Assembly: GCA_905193155.1 (NCBI GenBank)
Contig: CAJJNQ010000018.1
Coordinates: 1-51,618 of the forward strand
Length of the DNA stretch: 51,618 nucleotides
Origin: an uncultured Christensenella sp.
GTDB taxonomy: Bacteria > Bacillota > Clostridia > Christensenellales > UBA1750
Reading direction: 5' to 3'
The notes beneath the pieces were generated by a model. The model saw only the letters and a list, made by a program, of their open reading frames with translations. It was not told the origin of the DNA and searched no databases. Position numbers and translations under genes: made by a program. How positions within the stretch are numbered: position 1 is the first letter of the stretch; each line of letters starts with the position of its first letter. Below, piece by piece: positions 1 to 7,726 of the stretch.

Positions 1-491
1 GATTCGTAGACCACAGCCACAGCCGCGCCGCATTTACGGATGCGCGCAAAGGCATCGTCCCGTTCGCGCCCTTCTCTGGGCAAAAAGCCGAAAAAGGCGT
101 AGCTTTCGACATCCAGCCCCGAAACCGAGAGCGCGTCCGCCACGGCGGTGGGACCGGAGACGGGCTGCACGGGAATGCCCGCACGGGAAACCGCGTCCGC
201 CACGCGCCAGCCGGGGTCGGAGATGCAGGGCGTACCCGCGTCCGTGACCATGGCGACATTCAGATCCTCCTCCAGCATCTTCTGCACGATCTGCCGGGCG
301 CGCCCGGCTTCATTGTGCTGATAGCAGGAGATCAGCCGCTTGCCTTCGATGCCGAGCGCCGAAAGCAGCTTCATCGTCACGCGGGTGTCCTCCGCCAGAA
401 TCACATCACATTTTTCCAGCGTTTCCCGCGCGCGCGGCGTGACTTCGCCAAGGTTTCCGATGGGCGTGCCCACCACATACAAGCAGGCCAT
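1..491 (-). CDS. rsmI: 16S rRNA (cytidine(1402)-2'-O)-methyltransferase RsmI, 3' end cut by window edge
   Basis: The first 163 or so codons of a SAM-dependent tetrapyrrole-methylase-fold enzyme are present; the C-terminal part lies beyond the left edge. The translation starts MACLYVVGTPIGNLGE, the conserved RsmI N-terminus, followed by AEDTR near residue 38 and MVTDAGTPCISDPG near residue 84, which form the SAM and substrate pocket in this family. RsmI methylates the ribose of C1402 in the decoding centre of 16S rRNA. The ATG at 491-489 lies just downstream of the stop of the upstream HD gene, so the two are probably co-transcribed. The family call rests on motif recognition and is secure. 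Confidence 0.93.
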   Translation of the reverse strand, partial: MACLYVVGTPIGNLGEVTPRARETLEKCDVILAEDTRVTMKLLSALGIEGKRLISCYQHNEAGRARQIVQKMLEEDLNVAMVTDAGTPCISDPGWRVADAVSRAGIPVQPVSGPTAVADALSVSGLDVESYAFFGFLPREGRERDDAFARIRKCGAAVAVVYE

Positions 492-498
492 TTTCTCT

Positions 499-984
499 TT
501 ATTCCTTTTCCTTCGTCATCAACCAGCGGAAGAACTGCCTGCCGGTTTCAGTGACGAAATGCTTTTCATAGACGACCTCCGGCTTATATTTTCCCGCAGA
601 CTCCACGAGGTTGACCAGCCAATCCGCTTCGAAGAGCACCTGCAAATCGCGCTGCCCTTTGACGCCGAAGGAGTGATGATGCCCCACCAGATACCCCACG
701 CGCTCGACCTGTTCGGCCGACAGATAGGGTTTTGCCAGCTCCATGGCGATCGGCGCGCCCAGGCGCTCCTGGATGGGACCCGCGCCGGAGCCGCACTCCC
801 TGATACCCGCCGGAATGCCCACGTCGTGGAACAGCGCCGCGTATTCGATGATGTCTTTTTCGCTCCCCTCAATGCCCTCGCCCGCGGCAATCGCCTGCGC
901 GTAGCCAAAGACCTTGAGGGTGTGCTGCACCATGGGTTCGTCCTTGTAGTAGGAAATCATGTCGATGATGGCTTTGTTGTTCAT
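499..984 (-). CDS. HD-domain phosphohydrolase
   Basis: This 161-residue protein carries the metal-binding HD signature AALFHDVGI near residue 50, an upstream histidine (MVQHTLKV, residue 21) and a later GHHHSFG near residue 101, the usual ligand order of HD hydrolases. It is a stand-alone HD protein of the size often annotated as a predicted metal-dependent phosphohydrolase; the substrate, perhaps a nucleotide or dinucleotide, cannot be read from sequence. It sits between glmS (40 bp upstream) and rsmI (7 bp downstream) on the same strand, which suggests a loose operon without pointing to a shared pathway. Confidence 0.8.
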   Translation of the reverse strand: MNNKAIIDMISYYKDEPMVQHTLKVFGYAQAIAAGEGIEGSEKDIIEYAALFHDVGIPAGIRECGSGAGPIQERLGAPIAMELAKPYLSAEQVERVGYLVGHHHSFGVKGQRDLQVLFEADWLVNLVESAGKYKPEVVYEKHFVTETGRQFFRWLMTKEKE

Positions 985-1023
985 AAACGCTCTTCCTTCC
1001 CTTTAGTTTGATTTCTTTTTATT

Positions 1024-2853
1024 TTATTCCACCGTGACGGATTTTGCAAGGTTTCTGGGCTTATCGGGATCATAGCCGCGCTGGATCGCGCAATAATACG
1101 CAAAGAGCTGCGCAGGAATCACCGCCAGCGCCGGCGCAAACAGATCGGATACCCGCGGGATGGTGATGCGGTATTCCGTGATCTCTTTTTCTCTCTCACT
1201 GTCTTCATAGCCGATGGTCAGCACCACTGCGCCGCGCGTGAGCACCTCGCGGATGTTGGAATAGAGCTTATCCATCGTAGCGGTCTGCGTGCACATCGCC
1301 ACAACCAGACGGCCCGGCTCGATCAAGGCGATGGTGCCGTGCTTGAGCTCACCTGCCGCCATGGCTTCAGAATGAATGTAGGAAATCTCCTTGAGCTTGA
1401 GCGACGCTTCCATGCACAGGGCGTTATCCAGCCCCCTGCCAATGAAGAACATATCCTCCTGCGAGAAAAACCGCGCCGCCAGCTTCTGGATGTTGATCAC
1501 GTCCTTGAGGATTTCCTCCGCCTTTTCCGGCAGGGTGACAAATTCGGCAAGGCTTGCGTCATATTCCGGCTGTGAAAGCTTTCCCTTGACCAGCGCCATG
1601 TGCAGCGCGATCATATAGAAGCAAAGCACCTGCGTGGTATAAGCCTTGGTTGAGGCCACGGCAATCTCCGGACCCGCCCAGGTATAAAGCACATGATCCG
1701 CCTCCCGTGCGATGGTGGAGCCGACCACATTGGTGATCGCCAGCACGCGGCAGCCGCGGGACTTTGCAAGGCGCAGCGCCGCCAGCGTATCCGCCGTTTC
1801 GCCCGACTGACTGACGACGATAAAAAGATCGTCCGGATTCAGAATGGGATCGCGATAGCGGAACTCCGAGGCCACGTCGATCTCCACCGGCACGCGGCAG
1901 AGCTTTTCGATCAGGACTCTGCCGACCTGACCGGCATAGGACGCAGTGCCGCAGGCCGTAATGACCACGCGGCGCACGTTTTTAAGCACATCGTCGCTCA
2001 GTCCTGCCTCGGTCAGATCAAAGCGGCCGGACTTCACGCGCGGGCTGATGGTGTCGCGCATGGCGCGTCCCTGATCGTAAATTTCCTTGAGCATGAAGTG
2101 CGGGTATCCGCCCCGCTCCGCCGCGTCCACCGACCAGGTGACTTCATAGACTTCCTTTTCCACGCGCTCGCCGTCCATGTCATAAATCTCGACGTGATCG
2201 GCAAACACCTGCGCCATTTCCCCCTCCTCCAGTAGATAGACCCTGCGGGTATAGGGCAGAATCGCAGGAATATCAGAAGCAATATAGTTGCCGTCCTCAC
2301 CCAGACCCACGATCAGGGGGCTGTCCTTGCGGGCGGCGATGATGCGGTCCGGGAAGCGGGAGCAGAGCACGCCCAGGCCGTAGGAGCCCTCGATCTTCTC
2401 CAGCGCGGCGCGCACAGCGGTGAGAATATCGTTATGGCTGCCCAGCGTCTCTTCAAGCAGCTGCGCAAAAACCTCGGTATCGGTCTGGCTGATAAAATGA
2501 TAGCCCTTATTCGCCAGCCGCTGGCGCAGGGGCGCATAGTTTTCGATGATGCCGTTATGCACCACGGCGATTTCTTCCGACTGGGAAAGATGCGGGTGGC
2601 TGTTTTCATCCGAAGGCTCGCCGTGGGTCGCCCAGCGGGTGTGGCCGATACCGATATGCCCGGTCAGCGGATGTTTTTCGAGCTTTTCGCGCAGCGCCTG
2701 CAAGCGTCCCTGCGCCTTGACCACATTGATCTTTCCGTTTTCCAGCACCGCGACGCCCGCGGAGTCATATCCTCTGTATTCCAATCTCGTCAGGCCGTCC
2801 ATCAGGATCTCCGTGACGTTTTTGCTTCCAATATACCCGACAATACCGCACAT
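1024..2853 (-). CDS. glmS: Glutamine--fructose-6-phosphate aminotransferase (isomerizing)
   Basis: This enzyme makes glucosamine-6-phosphate from fructose-6-phosphate and glutamine, the entry step to UDP-GlcNAc and peptidoglycan. The 609-residue length is typical. The N-terminus MCGIVGYIG exposes the catalytic Cys2 of the class II glutamine amidotransferase domain, with HTRWATHG near residue 72 and VVHNGIIEN near residue 97. Two SIS sugar-isomerase domains follow (TACGTASYAG and VSQSGETADT in the first, GRGLDNALCMEASLKLKE in the second). The C-terminus DKPRNLAKSVTVE is the canonical ending. A Shine-Dalgarno-like AGGAGG precedes the ATG. The gene is divergent from the GH42 gene. Only about 150 bp lie upstream and I see no glmS ribozyme core there. 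Confidence 0.98.
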   Translation of the reverse strand: MCGIVGYIGSKNVTEILMDGLTRLEYRGYDSAGVAVLENGKINVVKAQGRLQALREKLEKHPLTGHIGIGHTRWATHGEPSDENSHPHLSQSEEIAVVHNGIIENYAPLRQRLANKGYHFISQTDTEVFAQLLEETLGSHNDILTAVRAALEKIEGSYGLGVLCSRFPDRIIAARKDSPLIVGLGEDGNYIASDIPAILPYTRRVYLLEEGEMAQVFADHVEIYDMDGERVEKEVYEVTWSVDAAERGGYPHFMLKEIYDQGRAMRDTISPRVKSGRFDLTEAGLSDDVLKNVRRVVITACGTASYAGQVGRVLIEKLCRVPVEIDVASEFRYRDPILNPDDLFIVVSQSGETADTLAALRLAKSRGCRVLAITNVVGSTIAREADHVLYTWAGPEIAVASTKAYTTQVLCFYMIALHMALVKGKLSQPEYDASLAEFVTLPEKAEEILKDVINIQKLAARFFSQEDMFFIGRGLDNALCMEASLKLKEISYIHSEAMAAGELKHGTIALIEPGRLVVAMCTQTATMDKLYSNIREVLTRGAVVLTIGYEDSEREKEITEYRITIPRVSDLFAPALAVIPAQLFAYYCAIQRGYDPDKPRNLAKSVTVE

Positions 2854-2933
2854 CTTGCTTACCAGGCCTCCTTGCTTTTTGAAAGAGTGTTTTTTTCACA
2901 ACAGTCTATCGTTCCCTTTCTCCCCGAAAACGA

Positions 2934-2962
2934 TTGAAATCCTCGAAAGGTTCTGCTAAAAT
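2934..2962 (+). promoter_or_regulatory. SigA-type promoter for the GH42 gene
   Basis: A TTGAAA -35 (2934-2939) and a TAAAAT -10 (2957-2962) are separated by 17 bp, with a TGC extended -10 directly before the hexamer. Transcription would begin near 2969, leaving a leader of about 38 nt before the GH42 ATG, with AGGAAAGG as the ribosome binding site. No operator palindrome stands out. Confidence 0.65.
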
Positions 2963-3006
2963 CAGGTTACAGACACTGCACAACACAGGAAAGGCGGTTA
3001 TCTTTT

Positions 3007-5025
3007 ATGAAATATCCCCCGATTCTGCCCAAAGTGCCGCACATGGTTCACGGCGGCGATTACAACCCCGATCAGTGGATCGCCATGAAGGACGTCATCT
3101 GGAACGAGGACATGCGCCTGGCGAAGCTGGCGGGCATCAACGAGCTTTCCGTCGGCATTTTCTCCTGGGCAGCTCTGGAGCCGGAAGAGGGCGTTTACGA
3201 CTTCACCTGGCTGGACGAGATCATGGACAAAATGGCCGAAAACGGCATCACCGCGATCCTGGCCACGCCCTCCGGCGCGCGTCCCGCGTGGATGAGCCAA
3301 AAGTACCCCGAGGTGCTGCGCGTCGATGAAAAGCGTGTCAAACAGCTCCACGGCGGCCGTCACAATCACTGCCTGTCTAGCAAAGTATACCGCACCAAGG
3401 TGCAGGAAATCAATACCCTGCTGGCGGAGCGCTATAAAGACCATCCCGCGCTGGGCGGCTGGCACATCAGCAACGAGTTCGGCGGCGAATGCCATTGCCC
3501 CGCCTGTCAGGAGAATTTCCGCACCTGGCTGAAGGAAAAATACGGCACGCTGGACGCGCTCAATCAGGCCTGGTGGACCTCGTTCTGGAGCCACACCTAT
3601 ACCGACTGGTCTCAGGTCGAATCTCCCTCCTCCATCGGCGAGCAGTCCGTGCACGCGCAAAAGCTCGATTGGAAGCGCTTCACCACCGAGCAGTTCGTCA
3701 AATGGTATCAGATCGAGGTGGAACCGCTCAAGCGCATCACACCCGATATTCCCTGCACCACGAACCTGATGGGCATCTACCCCGGCATCAACTACTACCG
3801 CCTGGCGGAGGTGATGGATTTTGCCTGCTGGGACAGCTATCCCCAGTGGGAAAGCACGCTCAACGACGTAGAGACCGCGCAGTTCTTCGCCTTCGAGCAC
3901 GACCTGACGCGCGGTCTTAAGGACGGCAAGCCCTTCTTCCTGATGGAGAGCTGCCCCTCCGCGACCAACTGGCGTCCCTATGCCCGCCTGCATCGCCCCG
4001 GCGTGCATTTCCTGCAATCCATGCAGGCCGTCGCCCACGGCGCGGATTCCGTGCAGTACTTCCAGTTCCGCAAGAGCCGCGGCTCCTCCGAAAAGCTCCA
4101 CGGCGCTGTGGTCGATCACTGCGGCCATGAGCACACCCGCGTATTCGGCGAGATTGCCGAAGTGGGCAAAGCTCTTGCCCAAATGGACGAGATCGTTGGC
4201 ACGACCGCTCCGGCGCGCGTGGCACTGATCTACGATTGGGAAAACCGCTGGGCGCTGGAAGATGCGCAGGGATTCAACAATGTAGATAAAAAGTATGTCG
4301 ATACCGTGATGGATCACTACAAGGCGCTCTGGTCGCTGGGCGCGGATGTGGACATTCTGGATCAGACCCGTGATTTCTCCGGGCACGATCTGGTCATCGC
4401 GCCGTTCTCCTACATGCTGCGCGGCGATTTTGCCAAGCGTGTGGAGGAATTCGTGAAAAACGGCGGCACCTTTGTGACGACCTACGGCACCGGCTGGGTC
4501 AACGAGAGCGACCTTTGCTTCCTGGGCGGCTTCCCCGGTCCGCTGACCGACGCGCTGGGCATCTGGGCGGAGGAAATCGACGTGCTGATGCCGGGCATGG
4601 AAAACAGCGTGCAGCTGAACGGCAATACCTACAAGCTGACCGACTACGCCGAACTGATCCATCTGCGCACCGCCAAACAGCTGACCGGCTATGACAGCGA
4701 TTTCTACGCCGGTATGCCCGCCGTGACTGTAAACGAATTCGGCAAAGGCCGCGCGTTCTATCTTGCCGCACGCTTTGAAGAAAAGTTCTTCACCGATTTT
4801 TATGCGGGGCTGCTCGGCGAGATGCACATCTCGACCCTGCCCATGCCCTACGGCGTGAACGCGGCTACCCGCACCGACGGCAAGGAAGCCTTCACCTTTG
4901 TGATGAATTTTACGCCCGATGACAAATCTGTGACGATCGAAGGCCGCGATTTCTTCACCGGCGAGGAGCTGGCCTCCTTTACCCTGCCCCCGCATGGCTG
5001 CCGCATCGTGCGCCGCGCCCTCTGA
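3007..5025 (+). CDS. Glycoside hydrolase family 42 beta-galactosidase
   Basis: This 672-residue GH42 enzyme removes terminal beta-galactose from oligosaccharides. The start HMVHGGDYNPDQW is the typical GH42 N-terminus. The likely acid/base is Glu157 in HISNEFGG and the likely nucleophile Glu314 in FFLMESCPS. Domain order is a TIM barrel (about 1-390), a glutamine-amidotransferase-like trimerisation domain (about 400-610) and a small beta-sandwich C-terminus. A CHCPAC cluster just after Glu157 matches the structural zinc cluster known in several GH42 enzymes. There is no signal peptide, so it should act in the cytoplasm on imported sugars. No transporter or regulator adjoins it; it stands alone with its own promoter. 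Confidence 0.95.
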   Translation: MKYPPILPKVPHMVHGGDYNPDQWIAMKDVIWNEDMRLAKLAGINELSVGIFSWAALEPEEGVYDFTWLDEIMDKMAENGITAILATPSGARPAWMSQKYPEVLRVDEKRVKQLHGGRHNHCLSSKVYRTKVQEINTLLAERYKDHPALGGWHISNEFGGECHCPACQENFRTWLKEKYGTLDALNQAWWTSFWSHTYTDWSQVESPSSIGEQSVHAQKLDWKRFTTEQFVKWYQIEVEPLKRITPDIPCTTNLMGIYPGINYYRLAEVMDFACWDSYPQWESTLNDVETAQFFAFEHDLTRGLKDGKPFFLMESCPSATNWRPYARLHRPGVHFLQSMQAVAHGADSVQYFQFRKSRGSSEKLHGAVVDHCGHEHTRVFGEIAEVGKALAQMDEIVGTTAPARVALIYDWENRWALEDAQGFNNVDKKYVDTVMDHYKALWSLGADVDILDQTRDFSGHDLVIAPFSYMLRGDFAKRVEEFVKNGGTFVTTYGTGWVNESDLCFLGGFPGPLTDALGIWAEEIDVLMPGMENSVQLNGNTYKLTDYAELIHLRTAKQLTGYDSDFYAGMPAVTVNEFGKGRAFYLAARFEEKFFTDFYAGLLGEMHISTLPMPYGVNAATRTDGKEAFTFVMNFTPDDKSVTIEGRDFFTGEELASFTLPPHGCRIVRRAL

Positions 5026-5058
5026 TTTACCCCGAACCGCCCGAAAAAGCGCCAAAAA

Positions 5059-5094
5059 GTCACATACCCGCCTACCAACGGGCGGGTATGTGAC
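5059..5094. terminator. Inverted repeat after the GH42 gene
   Basis: A perfect 14-bp stem (5059-5072 with 5081-5094) with an 8-nt loop lies 33 bp after the GH42 stop. The plus-strand side has no T run. The minus-strand side does, since five A bases precede the stem. It may end GH42 transcription inefficiently, stabilise the mRNA end, or block antisense transcription. Confidence 0.5.
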
Positions 5095-5323
5095 GAACAG
5101 GAGCGCAGGACGCTTCACTCCCCTGAAACAAAATAGCCAAAATTTTGCCGTGGGATATTGTAATTGTCCGAAAAGTGTGTTATTCTATCTGTAACAATTT
5201 TGTAACTGCTCCTGCGTCTCTGTTCACCTTACACCACATAGACGAGAGCGGCAGCGGAATTGTTCCCATTTTGCATCCCATGGCCCCCGCCATGAAAAAA
5301 CATTTGCAAGGAGAGTCATTGTC

Positions 5324-5935
5324 ATGAAAAAGTCTCTGATCAAATCCCTGCTGCCTGTGCTGATCATCGTATTGGCCCTGTCTATGGTGACCATCACCGC
5401 TTTTGCCGACAACTACACCGGTTTTGTCTATGACGGCGAAGAAAAAGGCACCACCACCGACCAGATTTTCTTCGATGGTCTGGATCGCGTCAAGACCGCT
5501 CTGGAAGCTGCCGAGAAGGCTGACAAGTTCGACGGCCTGGACACCAAGGGCGAGGCTCTGAAGCCCGAAGAGAAAGTCGGCAAGTTCGATGGTCTGGACA
5601 CCAAGGGCGAGGCCCTGAAGCCCGAAGAAAAGGTCGGCAAGTTCGACGGCCTGAACCGCGAAACCAAGGCTCTGGAAGAAGAAGTCAAGCCCGGCAAGTA
5701 CGATGGTCTGGACACCAAGGGCGAGGCTCTGAAGCCTGAAGAAAATCCCGGCAAGTTTGATGGTCTGAACCGTGAAACCAAGGCTCTGGAAGCTGAGGAA
5801 AAGGTTGGCACCTTCGACGGTCTGGACACCAACGGCGACGCGCTGAAGGCGGAAGAGAAGACCGGCATCTATGACGGTTTCCACACCCCCAAGCCCGTTG
5901 AGAAGCCCGCTGACGACATCGATGGCAAGGCCTAA
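5324..5935 (+). CDS. Secreted FDGL-repeat protein of unknown function
   Basis: I do not recognise a family for this 203-residue protein. It starts with a clear signal peptide (KK, a hydrophobic stretch to about residue 25, cleavage probably after AFA at residue 28). The rest is hydrophilic, rich in Glu, Lys and Asp, and consists of a short linker plus eight 19-residue repeats built on the core [FY]DGL. No cysteine, no LPXTG motif and no C-terminal membrane anchor are visible, so it is probably released or loosely wall-bound. AAGGAGAG precedes the ATG by about 11 nt, which fixes the start. It has a 300-bp upstream region and its own terminator, so it is a single-gene unit. An adhesive, wall-binding or ion-binding role is only a guess. 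Confidence 0.85.
   Translation: MKKSLIKSLLPVLIIVLALSMVTITAFADNYTGFVYDGEEKGTTTDQIFFDGLDRVKTALEAAEKADKFDGLDTKGEALKPEEKVGKFDGLDTKGEALKPEEKVGKFDGLNRETKALEEEVKPGKYDGLDTKGEALKPEENPGKFDGLNRETKALEAEEKVGTFDGLDTNGDALKAEEKTGIYDGFHTPKPVEKPADDIDGKA
5468..5923 (+). repeat. Eight in-frame 57-bp tandem repeats
   Basis: Units begin at 5468, 5525, 5582, 5639, 5696, 5753, 5810 and 5867, exactly 57 bp apart. The consensus peptide is KFDGLDTKGEALKPEEKVG. Two subtypes are mixed: the DTKGEALKPEE type (units 2, 3, 5, with 7 close) and the NRETKALE type (units 4 and 6). The first and last units are the most diverged. The order A-A-B-A-B-A suggests growth by duplication of a single unit and of a two-unit block. Confidence 0.95.
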
Positions 5936-5952
5936 TCGATAAGCAAGTTATA

Positions 5953-5992
5953 AAAACGCCTGAGAGCATAAAACTCTCAGGCGTTTTCTTTT
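5953..5992. terminator. Bidirectional intrinsic terminator
   Basis: A 14-bp stem (5953-5966 with 5974-5987) is flanked by A and T runs on the two sides. It lies between the stop of the repeat-protein gene and the stop of the convergent terminase gene and can serve both strands. Confidence 0.9.
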
Positions 5993-6010
5993 GTCCTCTC
6001 CCCCTTCTTT

Positions 6011-7378
6011 TTAATCCAGAGGAGAATACTTGCGCAATCTCGGTTTGGGTTTCGGTGCGGGCAGCGGATGCGCCATAAAGAGATAGCGCCACTCGTCGTA
6101 AATGTGATCCTCCGCCGCAGTATCGACGTCCTCGCATTTCTGCGGATCGTAGCAGAGCGAAGGAAGCGTACGGATGCTGTCGCGACAGGTGGAAAAGACC
6201 TGCACGCCCGCCACGCCGTTTTCATCGAAGGCCAGCCTGCGATGCACCTGCATCAGCCCCGGTAGGCGCGCGTTTTCCGCAGGCAGGAAATAGACCCCTT
6301 CTTGCTGCATCTGTGCCGCGATGCTCTCCCCCCGCGAACCGTCCCAAATCGACGGATCGGCATAGCCCGTGATGTGCCGTCCCGGTTCCTCCGCGCGCTC
6401 TATCCCCGCGATATGCCGCGCGATCTCCGTCGGTGTCAGGCGCAAACCCTCGTTGGACGTGCCCGTGCAGCCGTACCATTCACGGTAACGATAGAGCACC
6501 CCGCGCTCATCCATCGCCCACCATCCAACTGAAAAAGGCCGCGTGTACCCGAAGTCGAAAGAGCGAAAACGCCGCCACGACGCAGGCACCGCAAACGGCC
6601 GCACCACATGCGTATTGTGTCCGGATTTGTAGCCCTTGGGATCGTCACGCCATTCGGTGAACACCTGCCCTTCGAACGCATCCCAGCGCCCGTAAAGCAG
6701 CGCGTCCCTCAGCGCCGCAGGCTTGGAGGCCAATTCCAGTCGATATCGTGCTGAAAGGTGTGGATTGTCCTGTACGCGCGCCGGAATATACCGCAGCGTC
6801 CGCGTGCCATGAACCCCCGGCGCCTCGATGCGTTCGCGGCGAGTTTTGTTGGGCGGCGCCGGGTCGATGAACCGCGCCTTAACCCATGCGTGCCCCACGC
6901 CGCCGGGGTTGGAGGTGCAGCGCACCACAGGCCGTATGCCCAGGCTCGCCTCCGCACGCACGCGGGAACGCAGAAAGTCGTAAATCGCTTTGGTAAAATG
7001 TGTCAGCTCGTCGATGTAAAGCCAGTGGATCTCCGCGCCCTGATACTGAAACCGATCCGCTTCGTTCTGACAGTGCCGAAAGCGCAGACATGACCCGTTG
7101 ACCAGCCGCATCTCGTGCGCAGAGGCGCTGTAACGATAAACCTGCGCAGGAATACGGCGGATGGCTTCCGCAATCAGCGTATCTTCCAATTCTCGATAGG
7201 TGCGCCGGAAGAGATACGCCACCGTACCCGGATGCCGTGCGCAGCGAAAGAAAGCGTCCATCACCACCGCGCAGGATTTGCCGCCGCCCGCCGCGCCGCC
7301 GTAGAGCACCTCGTCCTCCCGGCTTTCGTGGAAGGCTCGCTGCCTGCGCGTGGGCAAATAGTCCATCTCCAGCTTCAT
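6011..7378 (-). CDS. Phage-type terminase large subunit (orphan)
   Basis: This 455-residue protein has the full TerL layout. The ATPase domain shows Walker A (GGAAGGGKS, Lys34) and Walker B (HWLYIDE, Asp123-Glu124), followed by the CTSNPGG coupling motif near residue 157. The nuclease domain shows FRSFDFGYT (Asp275), GYADPSIWD and a late EDHIYDEWRY, giving the acidic metal ligands of the RNase-H-like fold. TerL normally cuts concatemeric phage DNA and drives it into the capsid. Nothing nearby encodes portal, capsid, protease, integrase or lysis proteins. The start is the ATG at 7378-7376, which overlaps the upstream stop by ATGA; a longer reading frame continues upstream but overlaps the other gene. 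Intact catalytic motifs argue against simple decay. Confidence 0.92.
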   Translation of the reverse strand: MKLEMDYLPTRRQRAFHESREDEVLYGGAAGGGKSCAVVMDAFFRCARHPGTVAYLFRRTYRELEDTLIAEAIRRIPAQVYRYSASAHEMRLVNGSCLRFRHCQNEADRFQYQGAEIHWLYIDELTHFTKAIYDFLRSRVRAEASLGIRPVVRCTSNPGGVGHAWVKARFIDPAPPNKTRRERIEAPGVHGTRTLRYIPARVQDNPHLSARYRLELASKPAALRDALLYGRWDAFEGQVFTEWRDDPKGYKSGHNTHVVRPFAVPASWRRFRSFDFGYTRPFSVGWWAMDERGVLYRYREWYGCTGTSNEGLRLTPTEIARHIAGIERAEEPGRHITGYADPSIWDGSRGESIAAQMQQEGVYFLPAENARLPGLMQVHRRLAFDENGVAGVQVFSTCRDSIRTLPSLCYDPQKCEDVDTAAEDHIYDEWRYLFMAHPLPAPKPKPRLRKYSPLD

Positions 7379-7581
7379 CGCGCCTCCTCCCCGCCGGGCG
7401 CGCCGCGCAGCACGATCTCCATTCGGCCACTGTCCTCCCCCAGCTTCTCCCGCGTCTCCAGCGCCTTGCACAGGCAGGAAACCAGCTTCATCAGCAGCTC
7501 GTCGTTTTCCTCGCATTCCGCACAGCGCTTTTCCAACCGCTCGATCGCAATTTTCAATGCGTCTCGATGATCCATTTTCAT
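7375..7581 (-). CDS. Small coiled-coil protein translationally coupled to TerL
   Basis: This 68-residue protein starts MKMDHRDALKIAIERLEKRC. Its first 50 residues are a heptad-like helix with three cysteines (two in RCAEC, one in VSCLC together with a fourth). The start is the ATG at 7581, directly after an AAAAGGGGGG ribosome binding site. Its TGA overlaps the TerL ATG (ATGA), so the pair is translationally coupled. It occupies the usual place of a small terminase subunit but is shorter than most and shows no recognisable helix-turn-helix. I do not recognise its family. Confidence 0.65.
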   Translation of the reverse strand: MKMDHRDALKIAIERLEKRCAECEENDELLMKLVSCLCKALETREKLGEDSGRMEIVLRGAPGGEEAR

Positions 7582-7664
7582 CCCCCCTTTTCCCCATCTT
7601 ATCTCGTTCCCTTCGGCACAGCGTGCGCGACTGATCCACCGCCCTGTTTGCCCCGCGCAAAGCA

Positions 7665-7693
7665 TTGAAAGCCGCCGGGGATTGTGCTAGTAT
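7665..7693 (+). promoter_or_regulatory. Probable SigA promoter for the radical-SAM/PAP2 pair
   Basis: TTGAAA (7665-7670) and TAGTAT (7688-7693) are 17 bp apart, with a TGC extended -10. A TATAAA three bases further on could substitute. The ATG lies 33 bp downstream, preceded by AGGAGGA. Confidence 0.5.
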
Positions 7694-7726
7694 AAAGAAG
7701 TTGAAATCAAGTCAGGAGGACCAAAC

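Noticed and set aside
2854..3006. Possible glmS ribozyme upstream of glmS
   Set aside because: The region is about 150 bp, shared with a divergent promoter, and I find no ribozyme core or pseudoknot pattern.
2998..5118. A 706-codon open frame antisense to the GH42 gene
   Set aside because: Same shadow effect; the plus-strand gene has catalytic residues, promoter and ribosome binding site.
5026..7726. Prophage remnant around the terminase gene
   Set aside because: No capsid, portal, tail, integrase, lysis gene or attachment repeat is present; only TerL and one small gene remain.
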